Shown here in pieces: positions 12,301 through 23,510 of a stretch of 49,111 nt of DNA (positions within the stretch are counted from its first letter, which is position 1; the number at the start of each line of letters is the position of its first letter). Both the position numbers and the translations under genes were made by a program. Under the pieces are notes generated by a model that did not search any database, was not told where the DNA came from, and saw only the letters and a program-made list of their open reading frames with translations. This DNA is from Chromera velia (taxonomy: Eukaryota > Sar > Chromeraceae), in assembly GCA_018398765.1 (NCBI GenBank), contig JAHBMJ010000390.1, positions 1 through 49,111 of the forward strand. The letters run 5' to 3'.

Positions 12301-14861
12301 GTAAACCTGCAGGTCGTCTTGGGAGGATTTGGATCGATCGAGTCGGTTTGGATTTGACGAGATCTGAAGTCCTGAAGTGGTACGCCCCTCTTCGGGACGC
12401 TCTCCCAAGGCCTCTGCCTCCTGCCTTGCTTCCTCCTGCGAAGACTCAAACGGGGGTGGCGGGGGGGACGGATGAGAGGACGAAGGGACGGGACAAGGGG
12501 AAGAAGCGGAAAAGGGGGGGGGACGTGGCAGAGGAGGGCGAAGAGGAGACAGCAGGTGCGGGTCATGAGAGAGAGAAGGATGAAAACACTGCAGGTGTTG
12601 TGAAAACAGAAGGAGTCCATTCCTCCTCCTGGGGGTTTCCATCCTCATCATCAAGTTCATCTTCCTCCCTTGGGGGTATGCGCTTTCCCTTTCCCACCGA
12701 GAAGGCCCTCCTCTCAATGCCCGATCCTTTCGCGGACTCGTTGGATTACCCCCATCCTTTCAATTCCGTCAGTCTGCCTGTCAGAGAGTATCTGAGGATT
12801 CTAGAAAGCGGGGAGCCAAAAGAGCCGTTTGGGAGGAACAACTTGCTTCTTGAATGTGTGGTTTGTTTGTCTCTCTCACATTTCGTTGTCTCGCCTTGCG
12901 TCGCATTTCTTCTCTACTTCCCCCCTTTCCCATCTACTCGCAAGAGCGCCACACGTTTCATCCGTTGTCGTTTCCCGTATGCACGAGTACGACCTTGTTG
13001 TTGCAAGCAGATCCAGCCGTCAACCCAGACGGGGGCCAGTGGAGAGAGGGACATGGGGGCCTGGATTGCTGGGAGCAGCTCTCCCTCTCCACACAACCAG
13101 ACACTGCAAGGGGGGGCCGCACAAAGAGAGAGGGAGCGTCTGGCTGTTGACAGATTCAAAGGGGTGATGGTGGAGGTCCCCCCTCAGGGAAGGCAGCCTG
13201 CAGGTCCGGGTATGCGCCTGGCGCCGTACCCAGATCCACCCGCCGCCGCCGCTGCTGCAGCCGCGGCGAGTGGAGCGGGAGGCCGAGATAGGGAACGGTC
13301 AACGAGGGAGAGGCAGAGACCAGACGGTAAAGGGGTGTGCCTCAGAATGCTGGAGACGGGAGAGACTGGTCTGATGGACTGGGCGGATGTAGGAGGCGCA
13401 CACAGGACGATGACACGGCAGGGAATCGCAAAGGTATTTATTGTCTTTCTTTCTTTCTTTCTCTCTGTCGCTCGTTCTTCCTCGTGTAACTCTTTCGTTC
13501 TCTATCTATGTGTTCATTCAGCTTTTGGGGAGGCAGCAGGGTGTAGCGTATGACTTCAGTGTGAGCGTGAAACCCGGTCGAGAGGTGTGGCGGCGAGGAG
13601 CGCTTCGCTCTACCCTTTCAGGGTCCCCAGGCCACATTGTTTCTCTCAGAGACCGTTTCTTTCTTTTGCCTTGTGTTCTTTCTTGCTTTCTTTGTCGTGT
13701 GCGCCAAAAATTGCCAGAGGGAAAAACAAACAGGCAGCCTGTGTGTCTGCTTGAAACGAAAGAGATAGGCAAAGAGAAAATTTCAAATTTGTCTGTCCGT
13801 CCGTCGTGCATGCCAGTATGTTCTCTCCTGTTGCTAAGAGTTGCCTTGATGGTGAAAATCGACTCGTTTTGGTCGTTGGCTCTGTGACTTGTGATCTTTC
13901 ACGGTCTCTCTGGTGTTCTTGTAAAGCTCAAGAAGACGTCTCCGAGCTTTGATGATTTTTTTTTTTCATTCTATCGGGAAGCCTTGGTTGTCGACACAGG
14001 CCGTGTGTCCGGTTTCGCGTGCGTCAAAGTAGAAGAGTCTCTGCTTTTTCTTTTCCCAGTCCTTTCCTACATTTGTCTTTCCCGCTCTCGCAGGCGATGC
14101 GAACATACGACCAGTCGATGGCGGTGGTGGTCGACTCTGATCTTGTTGTTGGTGGGCCTCTGAGCGCATCCGACGGGCGGAAGTCGTCCGATGGTAAGAC
14201 GGTCTGGAAGTACGCACTCACAACCGAGAAGGAGATGAGGAGCGCAGATAAATACACACAATCGGTGGTCAAAGACCTCCGACACGCCTTCAACCATTTC
14301 AAATGGGTAAGTAAATAGGAGGAGTTGGCTTGTTCGTTGGCTGGCTGGTTGGTTGGTTGGTGACTCTTCTCCCGTCTGCTTGCTTGGGTTATGGTTTGCC
14401 TGTCTGTCTGACCTCTCGGCTTCCTTTCGCACCTCATGCGATTCCCTTCATTCGTACCTGTTCGCCCATCCTTTCGACTGACTGAGCCCCCATACCCCCT
14501 GGGGTGGCACCCAAATTCGAAATGAAGTCCCCGTCCTGCTTGATCCCTTTCTGTGTTTCTTTCTGCTGGACGAATGTTCATTCCCTCCCTCTCTGTTTCT
14601 CCCGTCACCTCCCTTTCTGCCTGCAAATCCACTGGAGCCATTCAGTCCCTCGGTGCGGCGATGCCCAAAGGCTCCAAGTGCCCCGCGAATCTTCCGCCTC
14701 CCTACCGACCCCCTTCTGACGATATCCCGATGGAGGTCATCCCTGCTCCCCCCCCTATGCCTCTGGGTCTGGGTATGGATGAACAGATGGTGGACTCGGC
14801 AGCAGTGTCGGAGGCAGAGAAGATGGTCATGGCGGGCTCTTGGGGGAACAAGGGAGGCTAG
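6514..14861 (+). CDS. EPL1: Enhancer of polycomb homologue (EPL1/EPC), NuA4-type acetyltransferase subunit
   Basis: In the known family this protein links the catalytic MYST acetyltransferase to the NuA4 histone H4/H2A acetylation complex in the nucleus. Exons used: 6514-6621, 6774-6891, 7141-7219, 7504-7639, 8785-8919, 9210-9293, 9680-9721, 10363-10407, 10827-10924, 11330-11742, 12313-12860, 13011-13433, 13522-13584, 14094-14306, 14646-14861. They join in frame to about 906 residues. The N-terminus (M-P-Q-I-R-Q-R-K-I-D...L-E-I-W-R) matches the EPC start. Then come an IPP motif, V-D-F-L-R-Q-F-N, the diagnostic Y-W-K-R-R-R-E-D-L-D-R-P-L-L-R-K and a basic helix M-M-K-R-E-E-T-K. A split motif G-R-L-G-R-I-W-I-D-R spans the exon 11/12 join. 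Poly-Ser, poly-Ala and Pro-rich stretches fill the C-terminal half. Less certain points are the first donor (6621), the start (ATG 6514 or 6538) and a possible extra exon near 9864-9939. Confidence 0.82.
7918..8068. repeat. Microsatellites in EPL1 intron 4
   Basis: A (TATC)n tract shading into (TGTC)n at 7918-7986 is followed by a (CA)n tract at 8030-8068. Both lie in the 1.15-kb intron between the exons ending at 7639 and starting at 8785. Confidence 0.9.
8473..8660. repeat. Purine-rich minisatellite in EPL1 intron 4
   Basis: Four units, each with the core ATATAGTCTGTCTG (cores at 8475, 8527, 8574 and 8628), are separated by purine-only spacers rich in GAAGAAAAG. Spacing is 47-54 bases. Upstream, the phrase GGGAACCCCAGAA is duplicated (8146-8190) and a GCTGCTACTGCTGCTGC phrase is duplicated (8210-8265), so much of this intron has grown by local duplication. 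Confidence 0.8.
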
Positions 14862-15420
14862 AAATTCAAATCACCCACCGCCCCTTCTGCACGGTTGTTT
14901 GGCTTCTCTCTGGGTGTCATTCCAGTGTAACAATCCCACAGTGTTTCTTGCTCCATTCATGGATGCTTTAGCCTCGATAGTTGCTGCGGGCCTGGGCTCC
15001 GTATGGATTACCATGTGCAGGCTGCTTTCAGTGAATTAACAAAAGCCAACCTGCAATGGTTGACTGTCTCCACAAGTTCTGCCTGTGGAGTAGCGGACAT
15101 GCCGCATACTGTGACAAATTAAACACTGACAATCTATGATATATATCTGGCTCTTTGCAAATATCATAAAATCGTCATCGTCGTCATCATTGTAGCCTAA
15201 GACCTATACGGTCTAATATAGGGGTAGAATATAGGCTATTGACTATAAGAGCCTGAGATAGCCTGAGACGTGGTTGAGACGTGTATCTCATGGCTATAAC
15301 TTAGTAACTAATAGTAAGTGTAAACACATGTCTTCAATAGTATGTGTCTTAATTTTTGTCTAGATTACTGTTTAGGCTATACTGTCAGGCTAGCTGTCAG
15401 CTAGGCTGTCAGGTTCTCTC
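14862..15420. other. EPL1 3' flank, no gene seen
   Basis: This is the convergent space between EPL1 and the minus-strand elements downstream. It contains short imperfect duplications (GCCTGAGA and GTTGAGACGTG phrases at 15250-15290; CTGTCAGGCTAG phrases at 15380-15412). No ORF of interest and no terminal inverted repeats were found. Confidence 0.5.
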
Positions 15421-17500
15421 ATGATGAGGTGACTTAACCCGCCAGCCATCGTATCCCAATGGCAAAGGGCAGTCTGTGAGCATTCATGTCATATTGCAAG
15501 CTAGGAGCACGCTAGCGAATGCTCACCTAAAGCGGCCGAACTTTAGGACTACTAGCTAGCAGAACACTGCTCCCCAGGATCGATCAGTCCGGTCTTAGGC
15601 ATGCAGCAATGAGGGCACTGGCCTTTTGGGCGTCCTTCTGAAGAAGAAGCGAGAAGTACCGCCTTATACGCTCCTCAGCCTGCCCCACCCCCCCACCCCC
15701 TCGGGCTTCCTGTCTCTCTCCATGCTTACACACTTCTTCTATCGACATACGCTCCAGTCACCTATACTAGAGATCACTCAGTCTCCCCCGCGGCCCCTCC
15801 GTTCGGACACAAGTTGTCAGACGGTGAATTGGATCGTCAATCAATTTCTCCCAACTTTTCTCTTCACAGACTTTGCAAATTGATTCAACCCTGAGAACCC
15901 TCCCCCCATGGTTTGCCCCCCCTCTAACAATGGCACATAACAAAGGGCGGAAAACTGCCCCAGGGGAAGACAAGAACTACTTGGGGAGAGGTTCCGCCGA
16001 GGCAGACCATAAGCCCCCCCTCCCTTCCATCAAGCTTCCGAGAACCAATTTTGCAAAACGTTGGCTGCTACTATTCTCCTTCTGATATTCAGTCAGGCAA
16101 GCAAACGGAAGAAAAGACACACTCCTATACATTCCTTATCTCCCCTGCCTCCCCTCTCTCCTTTCTATAATGGAGACCGGGTTTACCCAGTCCTTCATCT
16201 ATTCGTTCACCTCTCTGTTTCTCGCTCCCCTTCTCAGCTTGCTATCTGATGTTCTGAAATTGACCTCATCAGGTTCACCTTTAAGAAGGGCAGGACTGAC
16301 GGGTTGCACAAGCTTCTTTGCAGACCCCGACCACGCCTTTAACTCCCCTCTCCTGTGGCATGCTCACAATGCTTAAGGCAAAGCCAATCGAGCAAGGGAG
16401 AGACTTCTCAAATACCCCCCCACTCTGATACTAAGAATCTCTCTCATGGGCCTCAGCCCAACGGCTACAAGGGTGGGAAATATAAAAGAATTCCAAGGCA
16501 GACGGAGAGACCAACGCATAAAACGAAGCTGGAGGGAGTCTAAGCATCGGATGTCAGATTTTTGAATGGGGAGAGCTTCAAGGGAATAGGTGGCGACGGG
16601 CTCCCACATCCCCTTGAAAAGGGATATGCGACTATGGGGGGAGAGCATACCTATTGATACACACAGACCCATAGCCCCTCCAGCTCCCCTTTCTATGGCT
16701 TCAAGTCTGGCGGTCACAGACTTACGGGGGTTTGCATCAGAAAAAACCTGATAGCCAAGATATCTGTTACAGTAACTCTTTACCCACTCGACCGTCCGAC
16801 CCTTGAAACGAATTTTATCTATCTCCCCTCTACCTGCCAATCTTATCACCTTTGTCTTCTTCAGATTCACCGTCAACCCCCACTTGTCACAATAGGTAGC
16901 CAACCGATCAATCCTCTTCTGGAGGTTTTGGGGGGAGTGTCCGAAGATGACAAGGTTATCGGCATATCCCATGCTCTCCAGCAGTAGGTCTCCTAATCTC
17001 ACTTCTGTCGGGGGTCTGTCTGGGGGGGAGGAGTTTAAGGCTCTGGGCTGAGCCTCTAACTCCCCCCTCCATCAGGCGCTCGCTTCCTCAAGAAGGTTTG
17101 CTCGTTCCTCTTGCCGGAGCTCCCTGTATTAAAGGCTAATGGAGGTATGGATATTATTGATAAAGAGAAGAAAGAGAAGAGGAGAGAGTAGGTCCCCTTG
17201 CTTGACTCCTGTTCCTTCCTCAAACATATTGTCCGAGCCCTCAATCTTCCCCATTACTTTGACATACATCGCATGAATTATTCGAATGTCCCCCTCCTCC
17301 AGCCCTTCTTCTTTAAGCCTCTCTATCAGTTTTTTCCTGTCTACTTTATCAAACGCCTTACTAAAGTCCACAAAGGAAGCAAACAACGGTCTCTTCTTGT
17401 TTCTTGCAGTTTCGGATAAAGCAAACAAAACATGAATCGCCTCTCTAGTTCTGACCTCTTTCCTGAAACCTATCTGTCTGTCATCGATCCTCGTTCTCAG
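15421..17500 (-). mobile_element. 5'-truncated, degenerate APE-type LINE (copy 1)
   Basis: Reading on the minus strand from 17500 down, fragments of a reverse transcriptase appear. 17428-17129 encodes the F-V-D-F-S-K-A-F-D and G-V-K-Q-G-D-L-L-S-P-L motifs. 17002-16373 holds the catalytic box as G-Y-A-D-N, an altered Y-A-D-D. 15973-15767 holds a C-terminal C-x2-C...H...C zinc knuckle. Frames are broken between these blocks, so it is a dead copy. Similarity to the longer copy at 23731-27770 stops at about 17500, just after a CTCTCAG shared by both copies, consistent with 5' truncation during target-primed reverse transcription. The 3' end has a short ATC-type tail (15421-15427 region). Confidence 0.85.
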
Positions 17501-18347
17501 CCCAGACTGCCCAGTTTACAACAATCTTTTAAAATCTCATAAACATGCATGATTAGATATGAATCATATATAATCAAAGTTAATAAAATTATACTTAGAT
17601 TTTGTTTCATTAGCACAGTCTAGCAGGTATGACTGAGGTGTCGGTTTTAGTTTCGGTTTTAGTTGGCTTACAAAAACCAAAGTAAGTCTAATTTAAATCA
17701 AAACCGAGAACCAATTAAAACATCTTATTCAAAAATAAAAAAACATCTATAGCTACTCTAGTTTTATTAATTTTGCATAATTTCAATAATTATTTTCTGG
17801 CCACGTCGATCATATAGTCCTCAGTGACTCCTCATCATATGCTAATAGATCATATGTAATCATAATATGCTATCATTGGTCTGACGTAGCTAGATTTTGT
17901 CCTAAACAGAATGTTTGTCAGTTTGTATCAGTTTGTGTTCACTGTTCAATTTCTTTTCACATCTTTTGAGTATGAAATTAAGGGCCATTGCCCCCCGGAC
18001 CAACGATTACCTGATTGATCTAGTGATTGAATGTTGTGGGGACAGACGCAATTAATTGAGGGAGAGCGCGGGAACGAACGCTCAGCATGACGTTTCAGCC
18101 TTAACTTTCAGAGTATTTCGATCAGGCAAAAAGGTTCAGATTGTTTGCACGTCTTTCAGTTCCACCTGCATGCATGGCGCATCACTGGTGGCTTTCGAAG
18201 GGATACAGGCTGACTGAGTTGAACAAAGTTGCAGTGAAAGCCCTCTCACTGCACTTCTTTGAAGTTGTTTTTTCTTTGGCTGTCTCGTATTTCAGTCTTT
18301 GCTGTCTGCTGAGAGAATCGATTTGAGCAACAACAATTGATCCTCCT
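17501..18347. other. AT-rich intergenic DNA
   Basis: This lies between the truncated LINE and the 3' end of the kinase-like gene. It has AT-rich tracts and a pair of mutually complementary phrases near 17640-17710 (TCGGTTTTAG... and ...AAAACCGAGAACC). I see no coding region. Confidence 0.5.
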
Positions 18348-19289
18348 TCAGCCCTCCCAGGGTTCCAGGAGCTGCCCTATGAAAGCAAGCTCCTCGTCGG
18401 CCGTTTCAAGCTCTCTTGCTTTTCCAAGTATGGCGACGTTTGCTTGAACCCGCTTGTCCGATGGAAAGAGCGTGCCATCTGCTCTCCCACTGCTGGACGT
18501 CTGGATGGTAAACATCAACGCATTTGAGTGGTTTTTACCAAACAGAAAGGCAAAGGACGTAAGAAGCTTCAGAACGTCGCCGCTGCTTCTGCAGGGTGCT
18601 TCTTTTCCCCCGACTGGCGCATGCGCCCTCTCCCAGTCGATCAATTTGGCTGTTGTCGCACATTGATTGACAAATAGGTTATACGGTTGGGTGTCACAAT
18701 GATGCCATTTGTGCTCCTTCAATGCTTTGATGGCGCGCAGAATGGAAACCCAATTTTTTGCAGCCACCGCAAAATCAATATCTTGACTCTTCGTAAAGTC
18801 GCCCCCACCTCCCGCGAGGTGCCCCACAGTCTGCCACTGGCTCACACAGTCCCCTATTGTTTCCTCACCCAGTAACTCCATCACAAGACGACCGTCTTTT
18901 GAGCCCGACACAACACCCTTTTCGTGAAACACTGGGGTTAAATTGTTGCCCCAAGGCGCATTGCTGACGGCCTGCATCGACTCGGCCTCCTGATCGACTT
19001 TGCTTTTTGTGTCCAGTTTGATGACCACTTTTTTACTGGTCCCTGCGATCACCGCTTCAGCAACAAACACGTCCCCCTGTGCACCCCCACCAAGTTGTTT
19101 GAGGACATGACACCCTTCCAAGCCTTCGCATGCCGAAGTGGCTGTGGTGGATCCCGTCTCCTTCTTCTGCGTTCTCTTTTTTGTAGTTAAGACTCCAAGT
19201 CTCTTCGACAACGAGAGTCCATTTCCTGTCGGGAAAAGCAGAAAAGAGACCAAAAAACAAGGAACGAGCAAGATAGATTTTGAGATCAT
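18348..19289 (-). CDS. Secreted kinase-like protein, intronless
   Basis: 313 residues, ATG at 19289 to TGA at 18350-18348, one exon. A hydrophobic N-terminus (residues 4-20) looks like a signal peptide or anchor, so the protein probably enters the secretory pathway. A kinase-like fold follows. It has a glycine loop G-G-G-A-Q-G-D-V (67-74), V-V-I-K with K91, a candidate helix-C glutamate at 101 or 103 and a hinge M-E-L-L (137-140). The catalytic loop is H-C-D-T-Q-P-Y-N (197-204) and the metal-site aspartate is D218 in L-I-D-W-E. Asp199, Asn204 and Asp218 are kept, but HRD is HCD, the usual catalytic-loop lysine is Gln201 and DFG is IDW. The I-D-W-E form is typical of aminoglycoside phosphotransferase and choline-kinase relatives, so it could be either a divergent protein kinase or an APH-like enzyme. 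The substrate is unknown. Most neighbours have introns; this gene does not. Confidence 0.75.
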   Translation of the reverse strand: MISKSILLVPCFLVSFLLFPTGNGLSLSKRLGVLTTKKRTQKKETGSTTATSACEGLEGCHVLKQLGGGAQGDVFVAEAVIAGTSKKVVIKLDTKSKVDQEAESMQAVSNAPWGNNLTPVFHEKGVVSGSKDGRLVMELLGEETIGDCVSQWQTVGHLAGGGGDFTKSQDIDFAVAAKNWVSILRAIKALKEHKWHHCDTQPYNLFVNQCATTAKLIDWERAHAPVGGKEAPCRSSGDVLKLLTSFAFLFGKNHSNALMFTIQTSSSGRADGTLFPSDKRVQANVAILGKARELETADEELAFIGQLLEPWEG

Positions 19290-19537
19290 TTCAACCGGTT
19301 CCCTTGCCAGGCTCTACAAGGTGATTTGTTTTGTTGCGTGAAGTTTTTCTGTTGATCTGATAACTCTGTTGTTCTTTCCTTTCGGTATTGCCTCCTGTGC
19401 CTGCGTCCGAAGACAGCGACTGAAATGCCACTGATATATAGACACCTAGAGGATCAAAGCACATGGGAAGGAGCTGGAAGTCTCTCTTCAGGATCGATTC
19501 GAGATTCGATGGATCGGTCATATATATTTGTCAGACT

Positions 19538-19594
19538 GCATGCATGCATGCAATGATGCAGAAAAATTTATTATAAATCGATCGACATGCATGC
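19538..19594. promoter_or_regulatory. GCATGC cluster in the kinase/membrane-protein divergent promoter
   Basis: Three overlapping GCATGC at 19538-19551 and one at 19589-19594 lie 249-306 bases upstream of the minus-strand kinase-like start and 485-541 upstream of the plus-strand membrane-protein start. TGCATGCA is a known binding site of an ApiAP2 factor in Plasmodium; use here is inferred from position. The 789-bp region also has a GCGCGC pair around TT at 19651-19666 and no supported gene. An 89-codon TTG-started frame at 19675-19944 is not called. Confidence 0.45.
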
Positions 19595-20078
19595 AGGCCT
19601 TGAAAGCCTTTTTCAATTAAGGCTAGAAAATTAAGAAAATGAGTGCATGTCGCGCGCATTGCGCGCTCTTTTAATTGAGTCAATTAAGATCCTGCTCCAC
19701 AAAATTCTGGGGCAAGCCGTCTCCTCTGAGGCTGAGATCTATGGGCTTTTCTAGACGCTGGAATTTCGATCAAATTGGCCGCTCATTGCCACAAGAGCGT
19801 CGTGCTGAGGGACTGCGAGTACCTCAGGTGGCTAGCTCGACGACGGCCTTGTCAGTGAGGCTGCAGGAACGTACACGGCACGCGCACGATCAAACTCTCA
19901 CCCGTAACCGTCTCGCAAGCTCTGAGAATCTTCAAGGCCCCTGAAAACGTACTTTCCTGCCAACAGTGTGTGCTTATGAACATCGCCGAGCGGTGACAGA
20001 TACGGAGGTGCACTTGCTGTCTCTGTTAGTGGTTGTGCCTGTCTCAAGTGAGGAAATAGAAAACGGAGAAGAGAAAAA

Positions 20079-21384
20079 ATGTCTGAAGACGGCCTCCTGT
20101 CGATGGTTGCTGAGAACTTGAGAAATTCTCAGGCAGAAGAAAACGTTTCGTTTTTGTCTACAATCAGCTTTGTGGTGCTGCTCTTGCTGGAGACGCCTTT
20201 ACTTCTGCTAACTGCTCGGAAGTAAGTGAGGGGAGGAGGGGAAATGCAAAAACATTTTTTTACTGTTTGCCAATGAGACAATTGAAAGTGTGCCTTTGTG
20301 TGTATCTGCAGGTGTGCAAGGTCCCGTCTCTACATTGATGGCGTGGTTGCGATTTTCGTGTTGGTGTCTGGGGTGATGGCTCAGGGTGTGCTGGTTTTTG
20401 GTTTCGATTATTTGGGGGCACTTCGTGACTGGGTGAGGACAGAGCACATCTTCCTTCAGGCAGGGCTTTTCCTGATTTTGGTGAATTTTTGTCAGTTCGA
20501 ACTGGAGACACCGGACTCCATCTGCAGAGGGCTTTCTGTGTGCCTCTCTGCTCTTCTTCACTCTGTCGACCCCTTGGGAGTCTGGAGCTCCACTCTTCCT
20601 GCTGCCATTGCTCTCCTCTGTACAGTGGCGTTCCTTGGAATGAAGGGAAGGAAGCCCCAGTACGTGCAGAAACACCTGCCTTACGTTGTGGTCTTCGGTG
20701 TTTTGGCTGGTGTCTTTTACTGGCTGTCTCTCGATGAGCGCTGGTCCCCCACGTCGCCTCTCTTCTCCGCCCTCACACGCGTGGGGCTGGCAGCGGCAGC
20801 GCACCAAGCAGTGGCGGCAACGACCCCGAGTGCGCTGATTCTCCGCAGACAGCGACTGCAGCGTCGGGACGCAGGGCTGGGGGCAGGCGGGGATGGGGGG
20901 AGGGAGAGAGACCTCGAGGGAGGGGGGGGCGTACCTCTGGGTGCCGTAGGAGGGACAAAGAAGGCAGACGATCCGAGGGTGTCGCAACAGGTCAGTGGAG
21001 TGCAGGGGATTCAGACAGAAAGGAAAGAGGATGGGCAACATTCTGTGATCGAAGGAAATGAGAGAGGGTGGAAGGCAACCGAACATGGGATGGATTGCAG
21101 CTCCATGGGGGCTGGGAAGCTTCGAGAGAGAACCTTTGTTTCATTGTTTCTTTTCTTTTTCTTCTTTCTTTCTTTCTTTCTTTCTTTCTTTTCTTTCTTT
21201 CTTTCCTTCTTTCTTTCTTGCTTGTTTTCATTCCTTCCTTTCTTTCTTCCTTGTTCTTTTCTTTCTTTCTTTCTTTCTTTCCTTCCTTCCTTCCTTCCTT
21301 CCTTCCTTTCTTTCTTCCTTCCTTCCTTCCTTCCTTCCTTAAAACTTTCTTTCTTTCTTTCTTTCTTTGTTTCGTTCTTTCGTT

Positions 21385-21416
<32 letters not shown>

Positions 21417-21433
21417 TCGTTCTTTCTTTCGTT

Positions 21434-21464
<31 letters not shown>

Positions 21465-22558
21465 CGCTTGCTTGCTTGCTCTCTGCCTGCCTGCCTGCCT
21501 GCCTGTCTGTCTTTCTTCCTTCCTTCCTTCCTTCTCCGATTCATACATTCATTCATTCATTCATTCATTCCGTCCTCCCCTCCCTCGCTCCCTTGCTATC
21601 CTTCTCCATGTTCACACAGCTCTTCATAGCTTCCTTCCTTCTTTCTCCGTTTCCTTCGATACTTCTTTCTTCTTTATTTTGTTCTTTCTTTCCTTTTCCT
21701 TTGCCTTTTCCTTCTACCCCTTCAGCCCCCCCACCCACCCTTTTCTGTCTGCCTTTCGGCCTTCCCGGCTTTCTCCTTGCATCTGTCCCTCCCTCCGTTC
21801 AATTTGAACCTTTCTTTCTATGTACGTGTTCGTGCAAGCAAGTTGCGGGTCGCGAATGGGACTTGAGAGAGTGCGTGAGAGAAAATTCTGTACGCAGAGG
21901 CGCGGGTATCCTTCCACACCCTTTTATCTCAGAAGTTCTGACTCTCCTTTTTGTGTCGCTGTCTGTTTAGAATATATTGTAAGACGGAATGAAAACAGGA
22001 GTCACACACCCTGTGCACCTCTCCATCTATTTATCTATGTATTTATGCATCTGCCTGCCTGTCTGTCTGTTATGAATGCAGCTCCGATCTGCCGTCGAGA
22101 TGCACGAGAAGCTGATGGGCATGAACCTGGGCGGACCCCCCCCCCAATTCCCACCAGCACCCTCGAACGGTGGACCTCCGGGCGCTCCTGGCGGCCCCCC
22201 GGCCATGAATCCTTTCGGGGTCCCCCCGCAGCAGTACAGCTCGGCGCCCTTCTCCCACTCCCCCCCGGGCGGAGACTCTCAGTACCCAGCTGGGGGGGGA
22301 GAGCAGGTCCAGGTGATGGCGTCAGGAAGCAGACCGATCGGGGGAGGGGCGACGCACCACCAGCGACACGGGCATGGTGGCCCCCCGCCAGCGTGGCACG
22401 CGTCCTTCTCCCCAAACAGTCAGCAACAACAGCAAGGGGCATCTCCGGGATCAGGCGGTGGGGGGGGAGGGAGTGGGGTGCCTGGAGGGGGTGCTGGAGG
22501 AGTTATTCAGGGCGCGATGTCGATGTACACAAAAAAAGGGAAGAGTCATGTCGTTTGA
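20079..22558 (+). CDS. Multi-pass membrane protein with Gly/Pro-rich C-terminal tail
   Basis: I do not recognise a family. Three exons, 20079-20221, 20312-20990 and 22082-22558, join in frame to 432 residues. About five hydrophobic segments can be seen at residues 24-45, 56-80, 95-110, 141-158 and 170-187, with a possible further one at 119-131. The N-terminus has no clear cleavable signal. Residues after about 220 are basic, then Gly-rich. The last exon encodes L-R-S-A-V-E-M-H-E-K-L followed by a long Pro/Gly/Ser/Gln tail with P-P-P, Q-Q-Q-Q and G-G-G-G-G-G runs, likely disordered. The start ATG is the first after an A-rich leader. Intron 2 (1091 bp) holds a very long pyrimidine microsatellite; read-through ORFs of Phe/Leu/Ser there are artefacts of that repeat. 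Confidence 0.72.
21147..21537. repeat. Long polypyrimidine (CTTT)n/(CCTT)n tract in an intron
   Basis: About 390 bases of nearly pure pyrimidine on the plus strand, made of CTTT and CCTT tetramers with interspersed GCTT and GCCT blocks and running into (ATTC)n at 21545-21570. It sits in intron 2 of the membrane-protein gene. Such strand-asymmetric mirror repeats can form triplex DNA; whether it does here is not known. Confidence 0.9.
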
Positions 22559-22992
22559 TCTACAGCCGAAAATCGGTCGAGGCAAGCTAGTTCCATGCCA
22601 AGTTGACAAATTTAAGATCATTAAAGTCGTTTTATGATTTAATACTACTAGTAATGGATAACAAAGCGATGATCACGAGTTTTCAAGATTACCTTTCTAG
22701 TTACCTTTTAAGAATTTTAAATTTATTTTTTAAATTTTACAACCGTTAAGAAATAAATTTTTAAACTTGTAATGTTTTAAGTCTTTGTAGAAAGCACTGG
22801 AAGCGGGCGGGTAGGGCTACTTCTTATATGCTAGGCTATGCAATGGGACAAACTGAGGGTTAAACTCAGTGAAGACTGGAGTGAGGAATAATTGCCACTT
22901 GATTGTATTAATTGAGCTTAGCTTAAATTGGCATGTCTTTCGCACACTTTAAATTTTTTAAATACTTTTTTTTTACATTAGAAAGTTTTCAC
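22559..22992. other. AT-rich 3' flank of the membrane-protein gene
   Basis: Strongly AT-rich, with runs such as TTTTTTAAATTTTA near 22725. No gene and no repeat ends were recognised before the 8-bp direct repeat at 22985-22992 that precedes the next element. Confidence 0.5.
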
Positions 22993-23510
22993 TACACTGT
23001 GCTGTTAGGAGTAACTACCGGCCCTTCTCAGAAAGCTTTTGGTTACCATCAAATTGGTAACCAAAACTTGGTAACGAGGGGGGTCTGAGGGGATTACCAC
23101 TACCGCGGTAATCTGGCTGTATCTGCCCACAAATGTGTTGCATCGAGATCTAATATAGGAGAAACGCATCTTTAAAAACTGTGTACGAGTACAGTACGAT
23201 GTAAAAAAGATTATTTTTAAACTTTTTTTGTCTAAGTTCTTTCTATAATATCAAGAACCTGACTTTAACTTACATATACTTACACATATTTCTAGACATA
23301 AGAGAACTTTACAATAAATCTATCTTTGGTACTCGATTTACCCACTAATTTGTTTTGCTCAAAAGAACGATTACCACTGTTTTGGTTACCGAAACAACGG
23401 TAATCAATGTGACTCTACAGGATTACCGTAACCATGAAAATGGTTACCGAGCGGCCTAACAGCCACCTTGGTAACCAAACTAAGTTGGTTACTCCTAACA
23501 GCACAGCGTA
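22993..23510. mobile_element. 518-bp MITE with 8-bp target duplication (hAT-like)
   Basis: Terminal inverted repeats TACACTGTGCTGTTAGGAG (22993 on) and the inverted TACGCTGTGCTGTTAGGAG (ending 23510) extend to at least 23 bases with one mismatch. Both sides are flanked by the identical 8-mer GTTTTCAC (22985-22992 and 23511-23518), a clear target site duplication. Inside both ends are many copies of GGTTACC/GGTAACC/GGTAATC, the kind of subterminal motif array that hAT transposases bind. There is no coding capacity. An 8-bp duplication with short inverted repeats fits the hAT superfamily, but the ends do not prove it. Confidence 0.88.

Noticed and set aside
14024..14641. 205-codon minus-strand frame
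   Set aside because: Antisense shadow of EPL1 exon 15 and its flanking introns, without recognisable motifs.
21011..21556. 181-codon minus-strand Lys/Glu/Arg-rich frame
   Set aside because: It is the reverse reading of the pyrimidine microsatellite, which is purine on this strand and so free of stops.
20298..21629. Long 443-codon plus-strand frame ending in Phe/Leu/Ser repeats
   Set aside because: Its first half is exon 2 of the membrane-protein gene; the rest is read-through of the (CTTT)n intron beyond the GTCAGT donor at 20991.
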